This document shows positions 48,922-60,639 of a stretch of DNA of 64,000 nt, one piece after another. The stretch lies in the NCBI GenBank assembly GCA_015143295.1, contig CM026562.1, positions 12,552,041-12,616,040 on the forward strand. Reading direction: 5' to 3'. The DNA is from Tetracentron sinense (lineage: Eukaryota; Streptophyta; Magnoliopsida; Trochodendrales; Trochodendraceae). A program made the translations under genes and the position numbers. The notes beneath the pieces are model-generated. The model did not search any database, was not told the DNA's origin, and saw only the letters and a list, made by a program, of their open reading frames with translations. Positions within the stretch are counted from its first letter, which is position 1. Each line of letters starts with the position of its first letter.

Positions 48922-51239
48922 TGTCGCGACCCAAAACCCACCCTAGGAGTTAGAGTGAATCTTGGACGACTCAATCATGACTTACATGACTTGCTTGACA
49001 AACCAACCTGCAAAAACCCACAGAGCATATACAATAGAGGACATTATAGCGGAAACATAACTATAAAACACAGCGGAAGTCTAACAAACCTCTAAGTATA
49101 TACATATGGTCCAAGTTTATACAAAAAGTAACCAGAAGAAAGTGCGGACAGACCCGCCAAAATACATGGATATAATCTCTCATCTCACCCACAGCTAATC
49201 CACTCAGAATCTACAACCACCTAATGGTAACCCTCTACTAGAGGTTCCTCGACGTACTCCTCCTCCACCCATGGACTCGGAGCACAGATATCAAATGGAG
49301 CAGCTGCTCCGCCGTCACCTGCCGACATAAGAAGTACGGCTGAGCATGGAATACTCAGCGGGTACTAAGCACTAACCAATAGTCATAGCATACAGATAGC
49401 ATACATAAAGGAGGAAGCAAGTTGCATATATAGGACATGAACAATTTATATCATACAAGGGAGCAAAACAATTTATAATCATGCTTGTATTTCGTAGAAA
49501 GCCGATGAAACCTCTTGAAAACATCGTGCACTTGACTTGACTTGAAAATACCATTTCCGTGCTTGAAACTTGTTATGTTGTCTTATCTTGTCATATCATG
49601 CGTGTCATGTCATGTCATGCGTGTCATGCGAGTATCATGCTTGCTTGTTCATAATTTAAACATGTTCACATGCCTAGTTGTCGTTCATAGTCCGTCACAA
49701 CTAGTACCCTATATGCAGATGGGTATGCCTAGTTGCCGTTCATAGCCCGTCGCAACTAGCATCCATGCGGAATGTGAATGCCTAGTTGCCGTTCATAGCC
49801 CGTCGCAACTAGCATCCATGCGTGATGTGTGATGCTATGCTATGCGTGTCATGCCATGCTATGCTATGCGTGTCATGCGATGCTATGCATGTCATGCGAG
49901 GGGATGGGAGACCTTTCCCTATGAAATGCATGATTGTCTTGCCCTTGTCAAAAGCGAAGTGAAACATATCTTAGGATATGCCCCACCTCTACGCCCCATA
50001 CTTAAAACATCGGTAAATCACGTCATTTCATGCGTGCTCGTGAGATCGTGTGCATACTTGCATTTGGAATTAAATATAGCAATTTGGGGTAGTTCACAAA
50101 GCATAGCATATAGCAATTTAAGTGAGTAATAATCTACGCATTTTAAGAAATGTAGGAAACACACTATCATGAACCCTAACAATTTAAAGAGCAATCAAGC
50201 GTAGGTTCCCTTAATTTATCATTTATTTTGTTCACCTTGGCATTTCATCAAACATGGAGTGTGTTCATTATTCACTTAAACCTAGATCATGCTTTTCTAG
50301 GTGGGTTATGCTCACATCACACTTGTATGTTCATTATTAGTACAATGCCCTTTCCCATTCGTTCATCACATCATCCACACGGCATCCATTCGCCAACATC
50401 CATCTCCATTCACCATTCATACCACCAATCTCATAACACATATATATGTGAAGGAAAACAAGAAGAAATAAAGGAAAAGAGAAGCTATAACTAGGAGGGT
50501 AGTAAGAAGTACCGACCTTGACAAATGGGGGAAGAAATCCTCCACCAAACGCACGTGAGTTGCTGCCCTAGCTTGAGGAGAGTGCCCCACACGAGCTCCA
50601 CGAATGCTTGAACCGAAATCTTGAAGAAATCGAGCTTGAGGTTGATCTAGGGTTTCAAAACCCTTTGATTTCTCTCCAAAATGGAACCTAGGTTTTGGAA
50701 AACCTTCTCCTTTCTCTCTATCTCTCAAAAGACTCTAAGGGTTGTGTATGAACCCTCAAATGATCGGGCAAAGCCTTTAAGGTATGAGTGAAACGCCCAA
50801 AAGACGAAAACACCCTTACTAAATTTTCTGCAAAAACGCGAGTACCGAGCGATCGGTGTTAATGACCGATCGATCGGTTGCCTACCGATCGATCAGTTTC
50901 ATAACCGAGCGATCGGTTGAAATTTCACTCTCTGGAAAATTTCCCCATAGTAAAATCTCGACCAGTCGATAGCCTCCGAGCGATCGGTTTTGGACCGATC
51001 GATCGCTCCATGGACCGAGCGATCGGTGGTCTGCAGGTCCAAACTGTTTTGGCCATAACTTTTGATTCGTTCGTCCGATTTCGACGATTCAACTTGCGTT
51101 GGGTTCGTACTTCGAAAACGAACATTTCTGACGTTTCGAAATTTCCAATTTCTTCCTTATTTATTAATTATACCTCTTTAAAGGCAAAATGGCAGCGAAA
51201 GTGTCATGCATTAAATGTGAAAAGGTCCGGGGCTCTACA
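48922..51239 (-). mobile_element. 5' LTR of element D (2318 bp)
   Basis: Same length as the 3' LTR and nearly identical to it, including the stem-loop array and the palindromic cassette. It ends at the GGTTT duplication. Confidence 0.92.
49671..49814 (-). repeat. Stem-loop tandem array, CTAGTTGC type (D 5' LTR)
   Basis: The same three-unit array as at 42172-42315, with the same compensatory pair difference between its first and later units. Confidence 0.82.
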
Positions 51240-51244
51240 GGTTT
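51240..51244. repeat. Target-site duplication GGTTT, right copy (insertion D)
   Basis: Direct copy of 41418-41422. LTR E resumes after it. Confidence 0.9.
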
Positions 51245-51937
51245 CTTCCCCAACTCAAGTCTCCTTCAAGCAAAGGTGTTCTTCTTTCAAGTTGGAGCTT
51301 CAATCAGGGTTTCTACCAAGGATCAAGCCATGATCTAAAGTTAGTACGCCCTACTAACTTACCCTAGCACTAAATCTAGGTTTTCCGTATGAAATATGAT
51401 TCCTGTTAGTATGTTTTATTCCTTGCAAAATGTGTCATCTATAATAAATATAAACAAGATAAAGAAAGGGTAGGGATGCTTGGATGGAGGTCGGATACGG
51501 CGATTGGATGCCGAATGTGTGATTTATGAGGTGTGGGTTGTGGATTGGAAAATGGAGGATGGGCATAGTACAAATAACAAACTTACCATTGTGTGATTGA
51601 ATGGAAAATATGCATTAAAAAGAAGGAGATAAACTACTAAGGAATAATGCATGTGCTGTGTTTGACAAAATGCCTAAAACATGAATAAATGATCTAAAGG
51701 AAGAATATGGAAAGGGGTTTTATACATGCGTTCTTATAAACGATTAATTGATCAAATGTTATGCAACTACTTATGTTACCTATGTTCATATCATGAATTG
51801 AATTGTAATGTCATCTCTTGGTTATTTCCATTATCATGATTGTCACTATGGACACGTATACGAGCACGCATGATAGCATGAACCGAGATTTCAAGAGCAT
51901 GTGCATATAATAAACAACAAGAAAGCATTTCATAACA

Positions 51938-52105
51938 AAGAGGTTGGTAGCCCAGGGACATTCGGGTACTAACCTCTGGCTCACAAGTGCATTTCATAAC
52001 AAGGAGGTTGGTAGCCCAGGGACATTCGGGTACTAACCTCTGGCTCACAAGTGCATTGCATATCAAGGAGGTTGGCAGCCCAGGAGATTCGGGTGCTAGC
52101 CTCTG
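51938..52105 (+). repeat. Stem-loop tandem array, GAGGTTGGTA type (E LTR)
   Basis: Three units about 64 bp apart. The left arm GAGGTTGGTAGCCC (51940, 52004) pairs with GGGTACTAACCTC (51964, 52028). In the third unit the arms are GAGGTTGGCAGCCC (52068) and GGGTGCTAGCCTC (52091), where a T-A pair has become C-G. Confidence 0.82.
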
Positions 52106-52829
52106 GCTCGCAAGTTACAAGATGGAGGTTTACAAGATGATGATCATGCATTCATGCATGCACGTATACATGATTTCTACGAGGCATACCGGGACATGAC
52201 ATGGGCTTTCAAGCATGAGTTTTATCGGCGTCTTCGCATTCATGTACGCACGTCAGGATGCTTGTATTGTATCATGCCTTATACTGTTTCTTTTATGATG
52301 TTTCTATTATTGCTTGTATGATATTACTATTGTGTGTTTTTATTATTGTTATGGTCTGCTAGTAGCTTGTACTCGCTGAGTATTCCATGCTCAGCCGTAC
52401 TTTCATGTCGCCAGGTACTGAGGGAGCCCTCGACCCGGAGCCTTGGGTTGAGGAAGAGTATATAGAGGAGGGAGAGCCGGCTATTCCATTACAGTCTCAG
52501 GCAGACCGAGACCTCGATGCGTGGCCATACCTCGACTACTGTTGAGGGGAGAGTATGAGAGGGTCTTGTGTATTTTGATATTTTGATAGGTGGGCCTGTC
52601 CACCTTAGACTTAGACAGGTCTTGTATTTATGTTAACTTGGAATACTATCTTGAATAATTAGAAGAAATGAAAATTTGTTTACACTTCCGCATATATGTT
52701 AGCTTCCGCGCTCTGATTATCATTGTTAGTACTGTATTTTATCTTGTGCATTACAGGATGGGTTGATAGGTACGCAGTGTGACACCTAAAATATCCCTAA
52801 ACTCCTAGGGGGTATTTCGGGGCGTTACA

Positions 52830-52834
52830 TTTAA
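52830..52834. repeat. Target-site duplication TTTAA, right copy (insertion E)
   Basis: Direct copy of 40655-40659. LTR F resumes after it. Confidence 0.85.
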
Positions 52835-53689
52835 GGAATTCATAAAACATATCATCATTTTTACAATTCTTGGGGAAATAACCCTATCTCATATCTAATA
52901 GATTAGGTTTCACATTTTACACATTCATTTAATCAAACACCTTGCATACCGCATTTTTCTTCATTTTCATTCATTTGTTCTTAGCCTTAGGTTTTTATCT
53001 CATTCATACATTTTGTCATAAACAAAGTGTTCAAGGTTCTTGTAAGCCTTTATTTCATGTTTTATCATTCCCACATTTCATCAACACATGGGTATATTCA
53101 TTATGAGTACAATGCCCTTCCACCATTTCCCAACATACATCCATCACAATCATACGGCATCCAATCGCCACAACCACCATTAACACATCCACAATTTCTT
53201 CTTTATCTTGTTTAATTTAGGGATTTAGTAAAGAAATCAAGGCAAGAATGAACTAAAGGAATCTACAAGCATGCTTTTAAAATAAACCTAGGTTATTACT
53301 AAAGTAGTTAGTAGGGTGTGCTAACCTTGAAGATCAATGCTTGATCTTGGAGAAAACCCCTTAATTTGGAAAACCCCCAACTTGATAGAGGGTGATGTCA
53401 CTTGTAGACAATGCTCCAAGCTTTGAGGAAGAACACCACTTGAGATTTTGAGGAACCCTCGTTTGATGGGGATGATCCTAGCTTGAGAATCTTCAAGCTT
53501 GAGCTGCCTTGATCTCAAATCCAACACCCCTTGAGCTAAACCCTAACTTCTCCCTTCTTCCTCTCCAATCCCTTTCTCAAAACTTGGCTTGAGGGTTTAT
53601 GAAACCCCAACCCATGAAATTGGGCTTATATAGAAAATGGGGTGGTCAATTGACCATCCTACCCTTAAAATTTTAGCAAAATAGACCGA

Positions 53690-53850
53690 ACTGGGCAAAA
53701 ATTCGCATGACCGGTCGACGGTCAAAACTGACCTCTCTGGAAAAATAACCTATACAAAATTTTACTTGACCGATCGACTAGTAAAGGCATTTGGTTGACC
53801 GGTGGCTATTTGGTCGACTGGTAGCAAATTCGGTCGACCGGTTCCTTGTG
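53690..53850. repeat. GGTCGACCGG palindromic-word cassette (F LTR)
   Basis: Words around GGTCGACCGG, GACCGATCGAC and GGTCGACTGG lie between two conserved LTR segments, at the position of the ACAACG or GATCGATCGGT cassette in the other LTRs. Confidence 0.75.
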
Positions 53851-54088
53851 TTTTTTGCCCATTTTTATGTTTTCTCTCATTTTTCCACTTCGATATTTCG
53901 GCCATAACTTTTGACTCGTTTGTCAGATTTTGACGATTCAACTTGGGTTGGATTCATATTTCGAAGGGGAACATTTCTAGCATTTTAGAATTTTCTAATT
54001 CTTCTTTATTTTTTAATTGGACTACGTGAAAGGCCAATTGACTATGCGAACGCTATTCATTAGGTACGAAAAGTTCTGAGATGCTACA

Positions 54089-54093
54089 TGAAG
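54089..54093. repeat. Target-site duplication TGAAG, right copy (insertion F)
   Basis: Direct copy of 39232-39236. The SIRE-like 3' region resumes after it. Confidence 0.88.
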
Positions 54094-54588
54094 ATACAGC
54101 CCCTCAAAGAAGATATTTTTACCAAGGTTGCTGATCTCATCAAGAAGCAAAAGAAAGATGGACTGTAGTTTTCTTGTTTTTGTTTGTCATTATTTTTTTT
54201 TTGATGTTGACAAGGGGGAGAAGTACAGAATGGAATGTATGGATGTTTGAATGAATTGACATGCTGTGTATGGATTTTTTATGAAATACATGAGAATTTT
54301 ATACTTTTATTTGTGATATAATACTTCAATTCAATTAAGAATGTTAGGGAACTTCTCTTGATTCTTAAAATTAAAATAAATTCTCTTATAGAACTTTTCT
54401 TGGTATTAAATAGAAAAATCTCTAAGAACTCCTTTTGTGGAACTTCTCTTGGTTCCAACTTAATTATTTTTTCTTATATGCACATGCTTAGGGGGAGCTC
54501 TCCTCACATGTTTTATGGTAAATATCTGTTGAGGGGGAGCTTAACCCATCTCATTCCATTATTTGTGTCATCATTAAAAAGGGGGAGA
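54094..54588 (+). mobile_element. SIRE/Maximus-like 3' region with polypurine runs
   Basis: The end of the coiled-coil ORF (to about 54170) is followed by a T-rich stretch and repeated AAGGGGGAG-type runs (54205, 54490, 54530, 54580), ending at the LTR start. Multiple G-rich purine runs before the 3' LTR are typical of SIRE-type copia elements. Confidence 0.5.
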
Positions 54589-56385
54589 TGGTTAGCTTTA
54601 AGGTTACAACCATATGACCCTCAATTAGTTTTAATGATGACATAGATAATGAAATGACTCTTGTAATACTAATGTCTTTCATGAGCAATTTATTCTACAG
54701 TATTCAAGAATTAGAGAAGAGATTTCAAGCATATTCAAGAACCTTCAATGATAAAGACCAAGTCAAGGCATGATAAAAATTCTAAATCAAAGCTTCAAGA
54801 AGATGTTCAACTATAAGCAAAAAAGAATTTCGGAAGATTGTCTTGAAGACATTGCTGCTAAGCCCATTCAAGCCAAAGGATCATCCTTATCAAGGTCTTA
54901 GTCTAGGTAGTAAGTGTGGTCTATCTAGGATTTCTTGTAAAAATCCTCAAGTGATTGATTTGGTGAACAAGCTCAAAATACCTTAGATTGACCATAAGTC
55001 CCTTGAAAAAATATTAAAATATGATTAAGGACCTTAAAACATGGTCATCATACTCATAAAGGTTAAGTACAAAACCTTGGAATCAAATCCTATCTTCAAG
55101 GTTTTGAAAATAGATTCTACAAGCAAATTTTGCCTATCCAGTCGATCAGATAGGCAATCCACCCGATTAAGTAGACCATCCAGTCGATCAGGCAAGCCTT
55201 GTGATTGACTAGATAGAACAATTTTTTCTCAAATTTGTCTGCATGATCTGATCGAGTTGTTTCTCTTTGCCAATCCATTTTAGATCATTCTAAAGATCAT
55301 TATGAATTGTTAACCATGTTTTACTAACATATTAAAAGACTTTGGAATTCGTGCAAATCATTAAAATCAAAGAAAAAGCATTAAAAATCAGAAATACCAA
55401 AAACCAAAATCTTTTTGGTCTATCCAACCGATCAGGTGGACCATGTAGCCGATTAGATGGTCCATTCAACCGATCACTCCTTCCTCTAATCGACTAGATA
55501 GAACAAAACTTCATAAAACCTGTTTTGTGATCCAGCTGATTAGGAAACTGATCCAGGCGATCAGGTAGCCATCCAGTCGATTAGGAGGCTCCTCTAATCA
55601 TTGGATAGATCATAAATTTTTTTGAAAAACCGCATTTAATGCCAACGGCTATATTTACAACAGGTATGTCGCATTCAATGCTCATCAAACGGTAATAAAT
55701 TTCAGATCACTATAAATATAAGTGATCTTTGAATGATCCAATAACCAATACACTCTTACACTGTTTTATTGAAAATCAGTCACTTAAGCTAGAAATCCCA
55801 AAAATCTGAAAAACGATACTTTGTTTTTTCACTTTGAGCTAAATTCCAATCTTCCACTTGAGAGATTTATTAGAGCTTGCTATTCCATTCAAATCCTACA
55901 GTCAAAGGAGTTTTTCTTTCGGATTTAATATCCAAAATCTTTTATTGTATCCATTTAAGAACCTGCATGTTCTTCAGTGAAGCTACTGCTTCGGTTCAAC
56001 AGAGGGTTGTGCTCTATTGGTTGATAGTTTGGCCTTGACCGAAAGAGGGGTTGTTGAAGGTTCCATCTCGACCAAAAGAGAGATTGTAAAAGGGTTTAAG
56101 CTTCACCAGATTAAGAAGTCTGTGCAGTCATGGACTGTAGTGGAATCCTCTAAGCGGGTGCTGCTTGAGGCGGGGAGTAGGCTGGGTTTGCTGAACCTCG
56201 AAAACAAATCTGAGTTTGCATTCTTTATCTCTTCTTCTCCTTCTTGTGCTTTACTTTTCATAATTTAAGTTTAGCTTGCTGCACTTCCCTTTATTTTCTT
56301 ACTTTTTGCATTTATAGGGAAAAATATTTTTTAGCTATCATTGACCCTATTCACCCCCCCTCTAGGGTTCATATTTGGGCAACAC
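54589..56385 (+). mobile_element. SIRE-like 3' LTR (about 1.8 kb)
   Basis: Starts TGGTTAGC after a polypurine run and ends near GGGCAACA, just after a CACCCCCCCTCTAGG patch that recurs (as TTCACC plus C-run plus CTCTAG) at the ends of plant SIRE-type LTRs. It contains GATCGACTGG-type words at 55135-55230 and 55420-55610. The small open stretches in it do not look like genes. Copia pol follows directly. Confidence 0.55.
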
Positions 56386-57285
56386 ATCCTATATTCTTGG
56401 AATAAAGATTCTGAGAGATAGAAAATGCTAAATGTTGGGATTGAGCCAAACTTCCTACATAGACAAGATTTTGTCTAGATACTGTATGAGTGATTGTAAG
56501 ATAACTCTCATTCCTTTTAGACATGGTGTTACTTTGTCTAAAAGATGGCTCCTACATCAGCTGATGAGATCGAGCAGATGAAGAGGTGCCCTTATGCTTC
56601 GGCAGTGAGGAGTCTCATGTATGCCATGCTATGTACTAGACCGGATATCTGTCTTGCAGTGGGAGTTGTTAGTCGGTTTCAAAGCAATCCAGGTGTTAAT
56701 CATTGGACTGCTATGAAGCACATCATGAAGTACCTAAAAAGGACTAGGGATTATGTACTTACTTTTCAATCAGAAGATCTAGTTGGATTAGGTTATATTG
56801 ATTCTAATTTCCAATATGATCCGGACAATAGAGCTTCCATATTTGGGTATGTGTTCACACTGGGTGGTGCTGCTGTTAGTTGGCGCAGCATAAAGCAGAA
56901 GAGTATTGCAGACTCTACAACAGAAGCATCATATATTGCAGCTTCTGAAGCAGCAAAAGAAGCAGTCTGGTTCAGAAGGTTTTTGCAAGAGCTAGGAAAT
57001 GTTCCTTCAACACTTGAACCTATTACTCTCTTTTGTGATAATAATGGTGCAACAGCTCATAGCAAAGAACCTAGGAGCCACACGAAGATGAAACATGTGG
57101 AGCGGAAGTATCATCTCATTCATGAGATCATTGAGAGGCAAGATAATATTGTTACAAAGATTAGGTCTCAACTTAATGTTGCTGACCCAATAACCAAAGC
57201 TTTATCAGATAAAGTGTTTGTAGCACACTTAGATAGTATGGGATTGAAATCTATATCACAGTGACTTTTAGGGCAAGTAGGAGAT
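56386..57285 (+). mobile_element. Ty1/copia pol 3' part (RT end and RNase H)
   Basis: Begins within the RT connection region (YILGIKILRDRK) and runs to the pol end, followed by an AGTAGGAGATTGT purine tract. The family is the Tnt1-like copia group by its motifs. It was probably interrupted by the SIRE-like element on its left. Broken fossil with at least one break. Confidence 0.82.
56545..57264 (+). pseudogene. Copia RT/RNase H ORF part
   Basis: A 239-codon open stretch with SLMYAMLCTRPDICLAVG, the RNase H region (STTEASYIAASEAAKEAVW, CDNNGA) and the C-terminal RSHTKMKHVERKYHLI patch found in Tnt1-type Pol proteins. It is part of a broken element. Confidence 0.85.
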
Positions 57286-57716
57286 TGTTGGACATTATGC
57301 CCAGAAAAGTCATTTAGACTGTAAGATTCTTATTAATTTGATCAATAGAGACATCTTCTTTATCTATTGTTAATTCATTATGGGTAATTGACCATGATCA
57401 TGAGATGATCTATACGATATGAGATATCGACAAAGGTCTATAGGATATATTGTAGGAAAGCTATGTGATGGGACTATCACAGGCAAATATAGCTTTCCAG
57501 TTCCTTAAACCTTATATAGTCACAGCTATGGGTGAAGCTGGGCACTTCACTTATATGGATGCCACAATGCTAAGATGTTCTCAATGGTTGAGATATAGTT
57601 TTATCTCAAACTATTGTAGTGGAGACTACATATAAGCATATGGGTGCTTAAATGTACACTAACTGATTGATGCAATGAGAGAGACCTCTCGCATAAACAT
57701 ATTATCAGATAGTTAG
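57286..57716 (+). mobile_element. Copia 3' LTR, first part
   Basis: Starts TGTTGGACATTATG directly after the copia polypurine tract. It contains a perfect stem GGAAAGCTAT/ATAGCTTTCC (57455-57498). It is cut off by the gypsy-type LTR at 57717 and seems to resume near 62350. Confidence 0.65.
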
Positions 57717-58618
57717 TGTAACGCCCCAGAATTTTAAATAATAAAATTATGCGTTTATTGGTCCTTAACTGGGGTTAAATACTTGAGTGTTTGTTAAATT
57801 AATAAAAAGTGGGTTTTGCTCGGGATTGAAGTGCACTAAGGAAATCTCAGTATCTTTTCTTGAAAGTCATATACAGTGTGCCAATCGACTACAGGGACAC
57901 ACTCCTATCATATCGGTTCTGTCAGATATCATTTCGTGGGACCACGGGACCATTATGTGTGATAAAATTGAGAAAAACTGAGAAATTACTGGGTTTTACA
58001 GTTTTCTTCCGGATTTACTTTTTACTTTCAAAACTCATTATTTTCCCCTGAAATTCATACAGTAGGTGTCGTACTATCCCTAGTTCGGTCACCTGTCATT
58101 TCGGTTTCGTCGCGTATCGATTCGCGAGACCGTGGGGGTCTTAAATGTAAGAAAATTGAGAAAACTAGGAAATTCCAGATTTTTTGGAATTTAGTTAGGA
58201 CTCCATAATTGTTGGAGATTCTAATAGAAATCTATGTGGCTGGTACCACAGCGTGTCAGTCAGCCATGAGGATGACCGTCTGTCGTTTCGGCAGCTAATC
58301 ATCTCAAACGAAGAAACAGCAGCATGTTTTGTGTCTAATATCAGGAAATTAGTGGGTTTTGCAATTTTCTTCTGGACTAAAATGTAGCTATCAAAACTTA
58401 GTATTTTTCCCTGAAATTTTTACAACAGGTGTCGAACTATCTCGTGGTCGATCACCTAAAGTTTTGTTGGAATTGGACGTCGTTTAGTATGGTTACGCGG
58501 GCTGTTTCTGTGAAAAATCAAAATTCGGTCAAACTTGGTCAACCAAGTCAAATTGTTGAAAAGTCAAAATTTACACCATTTCCTTATGTGCACATTGTGC
58601 ATGATCCAAACCCTTTCC

Positions 58619-58628
58619 CTATATAAGG
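58619..58628 (+). promoter_or_regulatory. TATA box of gypsy-type LTR
   Basis: CTATATAAGG lies ~60 bases before an AG-repeat leader, the usual LTR promoter layout. Called from sequence only. Confidence 0.45.
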
Positions 58629-59399
58629 CTTTGCCTTAACCCAAAATTTTCATTCGGACAGTGGGTTCCCAAATTTTTAGAGAGAGAGAGAGTTTCTAGA
58701 GAGAGAAAGAGAAAAAGGAGGAGAGTGAAAAGTGGCCACGCATTGCATGTGTGCTATCCCAAGGTTATTCAACGTGGTGATCGCATTAGCGGTGACGGAT
58801 CGTCCGTGCGGACCACCAAAACGCTAGAAAAGGTAAAACCCCCTATTTTCTTCTCATTTTCCCCTTTTATATATTTTGGCATGGTTTGAATGTGTGGATG
58901 GATGAAAGGGTCCGAGACCCTAAAATGATCTATGGATGTGTCTAGATTGTTGTGGGAAGGGATTAAATGGGTCCGAGACCCTGAAAAATTATGTGTGGAT
59001 GAATTTGGGAAGGGATTCGATCAGAGTAAAGGGATGTAGCCTTGGTTTTGGACTGTCTGTAGTCCAAAATTTAGACTATATAACTTTTTGGCGTGGTTTG
59101 AAATGTCGTGGGAAAAAAAAAGGGGTCCAAGACCCTGCATGTGATGAGCAACCGATCATCGTGGCGATCGATGGGACGATTGATCGTCCCTGATAGAAAA
59201 ATTTTCTGAGGCCATGATGGGCTTCCCTATGTGCTTGGTGGTCATCATTGGATGACAAATGATATGTGTTGTATTTTTTTGAGGCAATGGAAGTGTCAAT
59301 TGGCCTGGGTGCACTCCCTATCAGAGTGGTATACTTGTGGATTTAGTATATGGGCGTGATGCCCAAGTGTGTCGGTTATCCAAGCAGGGCTTGGGATAA

Positions 59400-59850
59400 T
59401 CGGGGTTGTTCGGGGTTAGGAAACATGGCTGAGCATCCGATGATGTATATGTGCGGCATTGGATGTCGTGGGTTCCCTGGGACTGATAGACGGGAGATGT
59501 CGGTCTATTTGTCTAGGTCGTCTGTGGTTCCTCTTGAACTAGGTTAGGAGTGGCAGCATTGGATGTCGTTGTTCATCCGAGACTGATAGTCAAGAGATGT
59601 CGGAGTCCTAGGGAGTCAGTGGCTGAGCATCCGATGGTGTATAGTCTGGGGGTTCCTTTCTGGATGGGTTAGAAGAGGGCGGCAGCTGGGTCTATCGGGG
59701 TTACCTTCATGGTGGGACGTCTAAGAGTGGTGGCATTAGATGTCATGGTTCCTCCGTAAGACTAGCCAGAAGAGGCCGGTAGGCAGGTTGGCTGCGGGTT
59801 CCTTCTGGACTGATATCCAGCTGAGATGGCGACGAATACACGAGACGTGG
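59400..59850 (+). repeat. Degenerate tandem repeats in gypsy-type LTR
   Basis: Imperfect repeats of GCATTGGATGTCGTGG, GACTGATAG...GAGATGTCGG and GCTGAGCATCCGATG words at irregular spacing. Confidence 0.6.
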
Positions 59851-60639
59851 TCAGCCAGTGGATTTGAGGAGTTTGTTCTTATTGGGTAGGTGCCTGTGTG
59901 GTATGAAATCTTTGGCTTCGCAGTTTGTTGAACCGAAGTGCTCATGTGTCGAAACAGTTGGTCGAGCCAGAGTGCTCAGGTTGGTATTGAATCTTCGGAT
60001 TCAGGGTTGTACGAGCAGGTGTGCTCAAAGTTGTAGTGAATCTTCAGATTCTAAGTTGGTATTTGGGGCAGAGTACCCAAAGTTCGGTCTTGATCAGGTA
60101 TATATTACTCGGGTTGTGTAAGTGAGCCTAAAGGACTCAAGTGATGATTGATGATTGGATAAGGGTCCAAGTATATATAGTGCAAATAAAATTGTGCATG
60201 GGCCTACGGCCAGTTAATAGAGTCAAAGGACTCAAAGATTAACATGATTGTTGTGTGGAAATATTAAAATGAAGTCATAACTGGATTTCTTTGAGATTCG
60301 GAATCTCGTGTTGGGTAAAATAGCCCTGTGTGACCGTGTGTCACATTATAACTTGGATATATTATTATACTGGATCATAACACTGGATCTGTACTATTAT
60401 GTTGTTATTGATTCATGTTAATCATGGAAAATAGTATGGAAAGACTGTGGTTTTTATTGGGCTTCATAGCTCACTGACGTTTTATGTCAACAGATACAGG
60501 AACTACTGAGCAGTAGGTGTATCCTGCACCTTGGACCTTTTTGGATTTGGATAGGGACTACCCAACGCGTTAGTGGGGCCTACGTTTTGTAAATAGAAAT
60601 AAATGTTTAATAAAGGTATTTTTTTTGTAGTAATGGCTA

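Larger units (their letters stand above)
41423..51239 (-). mobile_element. Element D: near-complete Tekay-like chromovirus (9817 bp)
   Basis: Two LTRs of exactly 2318 bp (41423-43740 and 48922-51239), a tRNA-iMet primer site, gag, a spacer, protease-RT-RNase H-integrase-chromodomain and a polypurine tract, all on the minus strand and flanked by GGTTT. The LTRs differ at about six positions that I found by reading (about 0.3 percent). With a commonly used plant rate of about 1.3e-8 per site per year this implies an age near 0.1 million years. The structure looks whole, while the coding part has about one or two breaks, so it is treated as a young fossil. Its family also gave rise to H, T and G. 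Confidence 0.93.
40660..52829 (+). mobile_element. Solo LTR E (gypsy-type, about 2.35 kb, split by insertion D)
   Basis: A plus-strand LTR in two parts, 40660-41422 and 51245-52829 (plus the GGTTT duplication), beginning TGTAGCACC and ending GGGCGTTACA. The left part resembles the T/H LTRs, with an ACAACG cassette at 40880-41125. The right part and the 3' terminus resemble LTR F. It has no internal region. It lies in F with duplication TTTAA and contains element D. Confidence 0.82.
39237..54088 (-). mobile_element. Solo LTR F (gypsy-type, about 2.68 kb, split by insertion E)
   Basis: A minus-strand LTR in two parts, 39237-40659 and 52830-54088, with termini TGTAGCATC...GGCGTGACA (minus-strand reading) and the duplication TGAAG outside. 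No internal region lies between the parts once E is set aside, so it is a solo LTR, the usual product of LTR-LTR recombination. It is distantly related to the Tekay LTRs: its first ~150 bases share the conserved block near 53895-53970. It is older than E and D, which lie inside it. Confidence 0.85.

Noticed and set aside
56017-56268. 83-codon ORF near the end of the SIRE-like LTR
   Set aside because: It lies within the LTR, in a leader-like region just before the C-rich LTR end, with no domain and no similar frame in the related LTRs.
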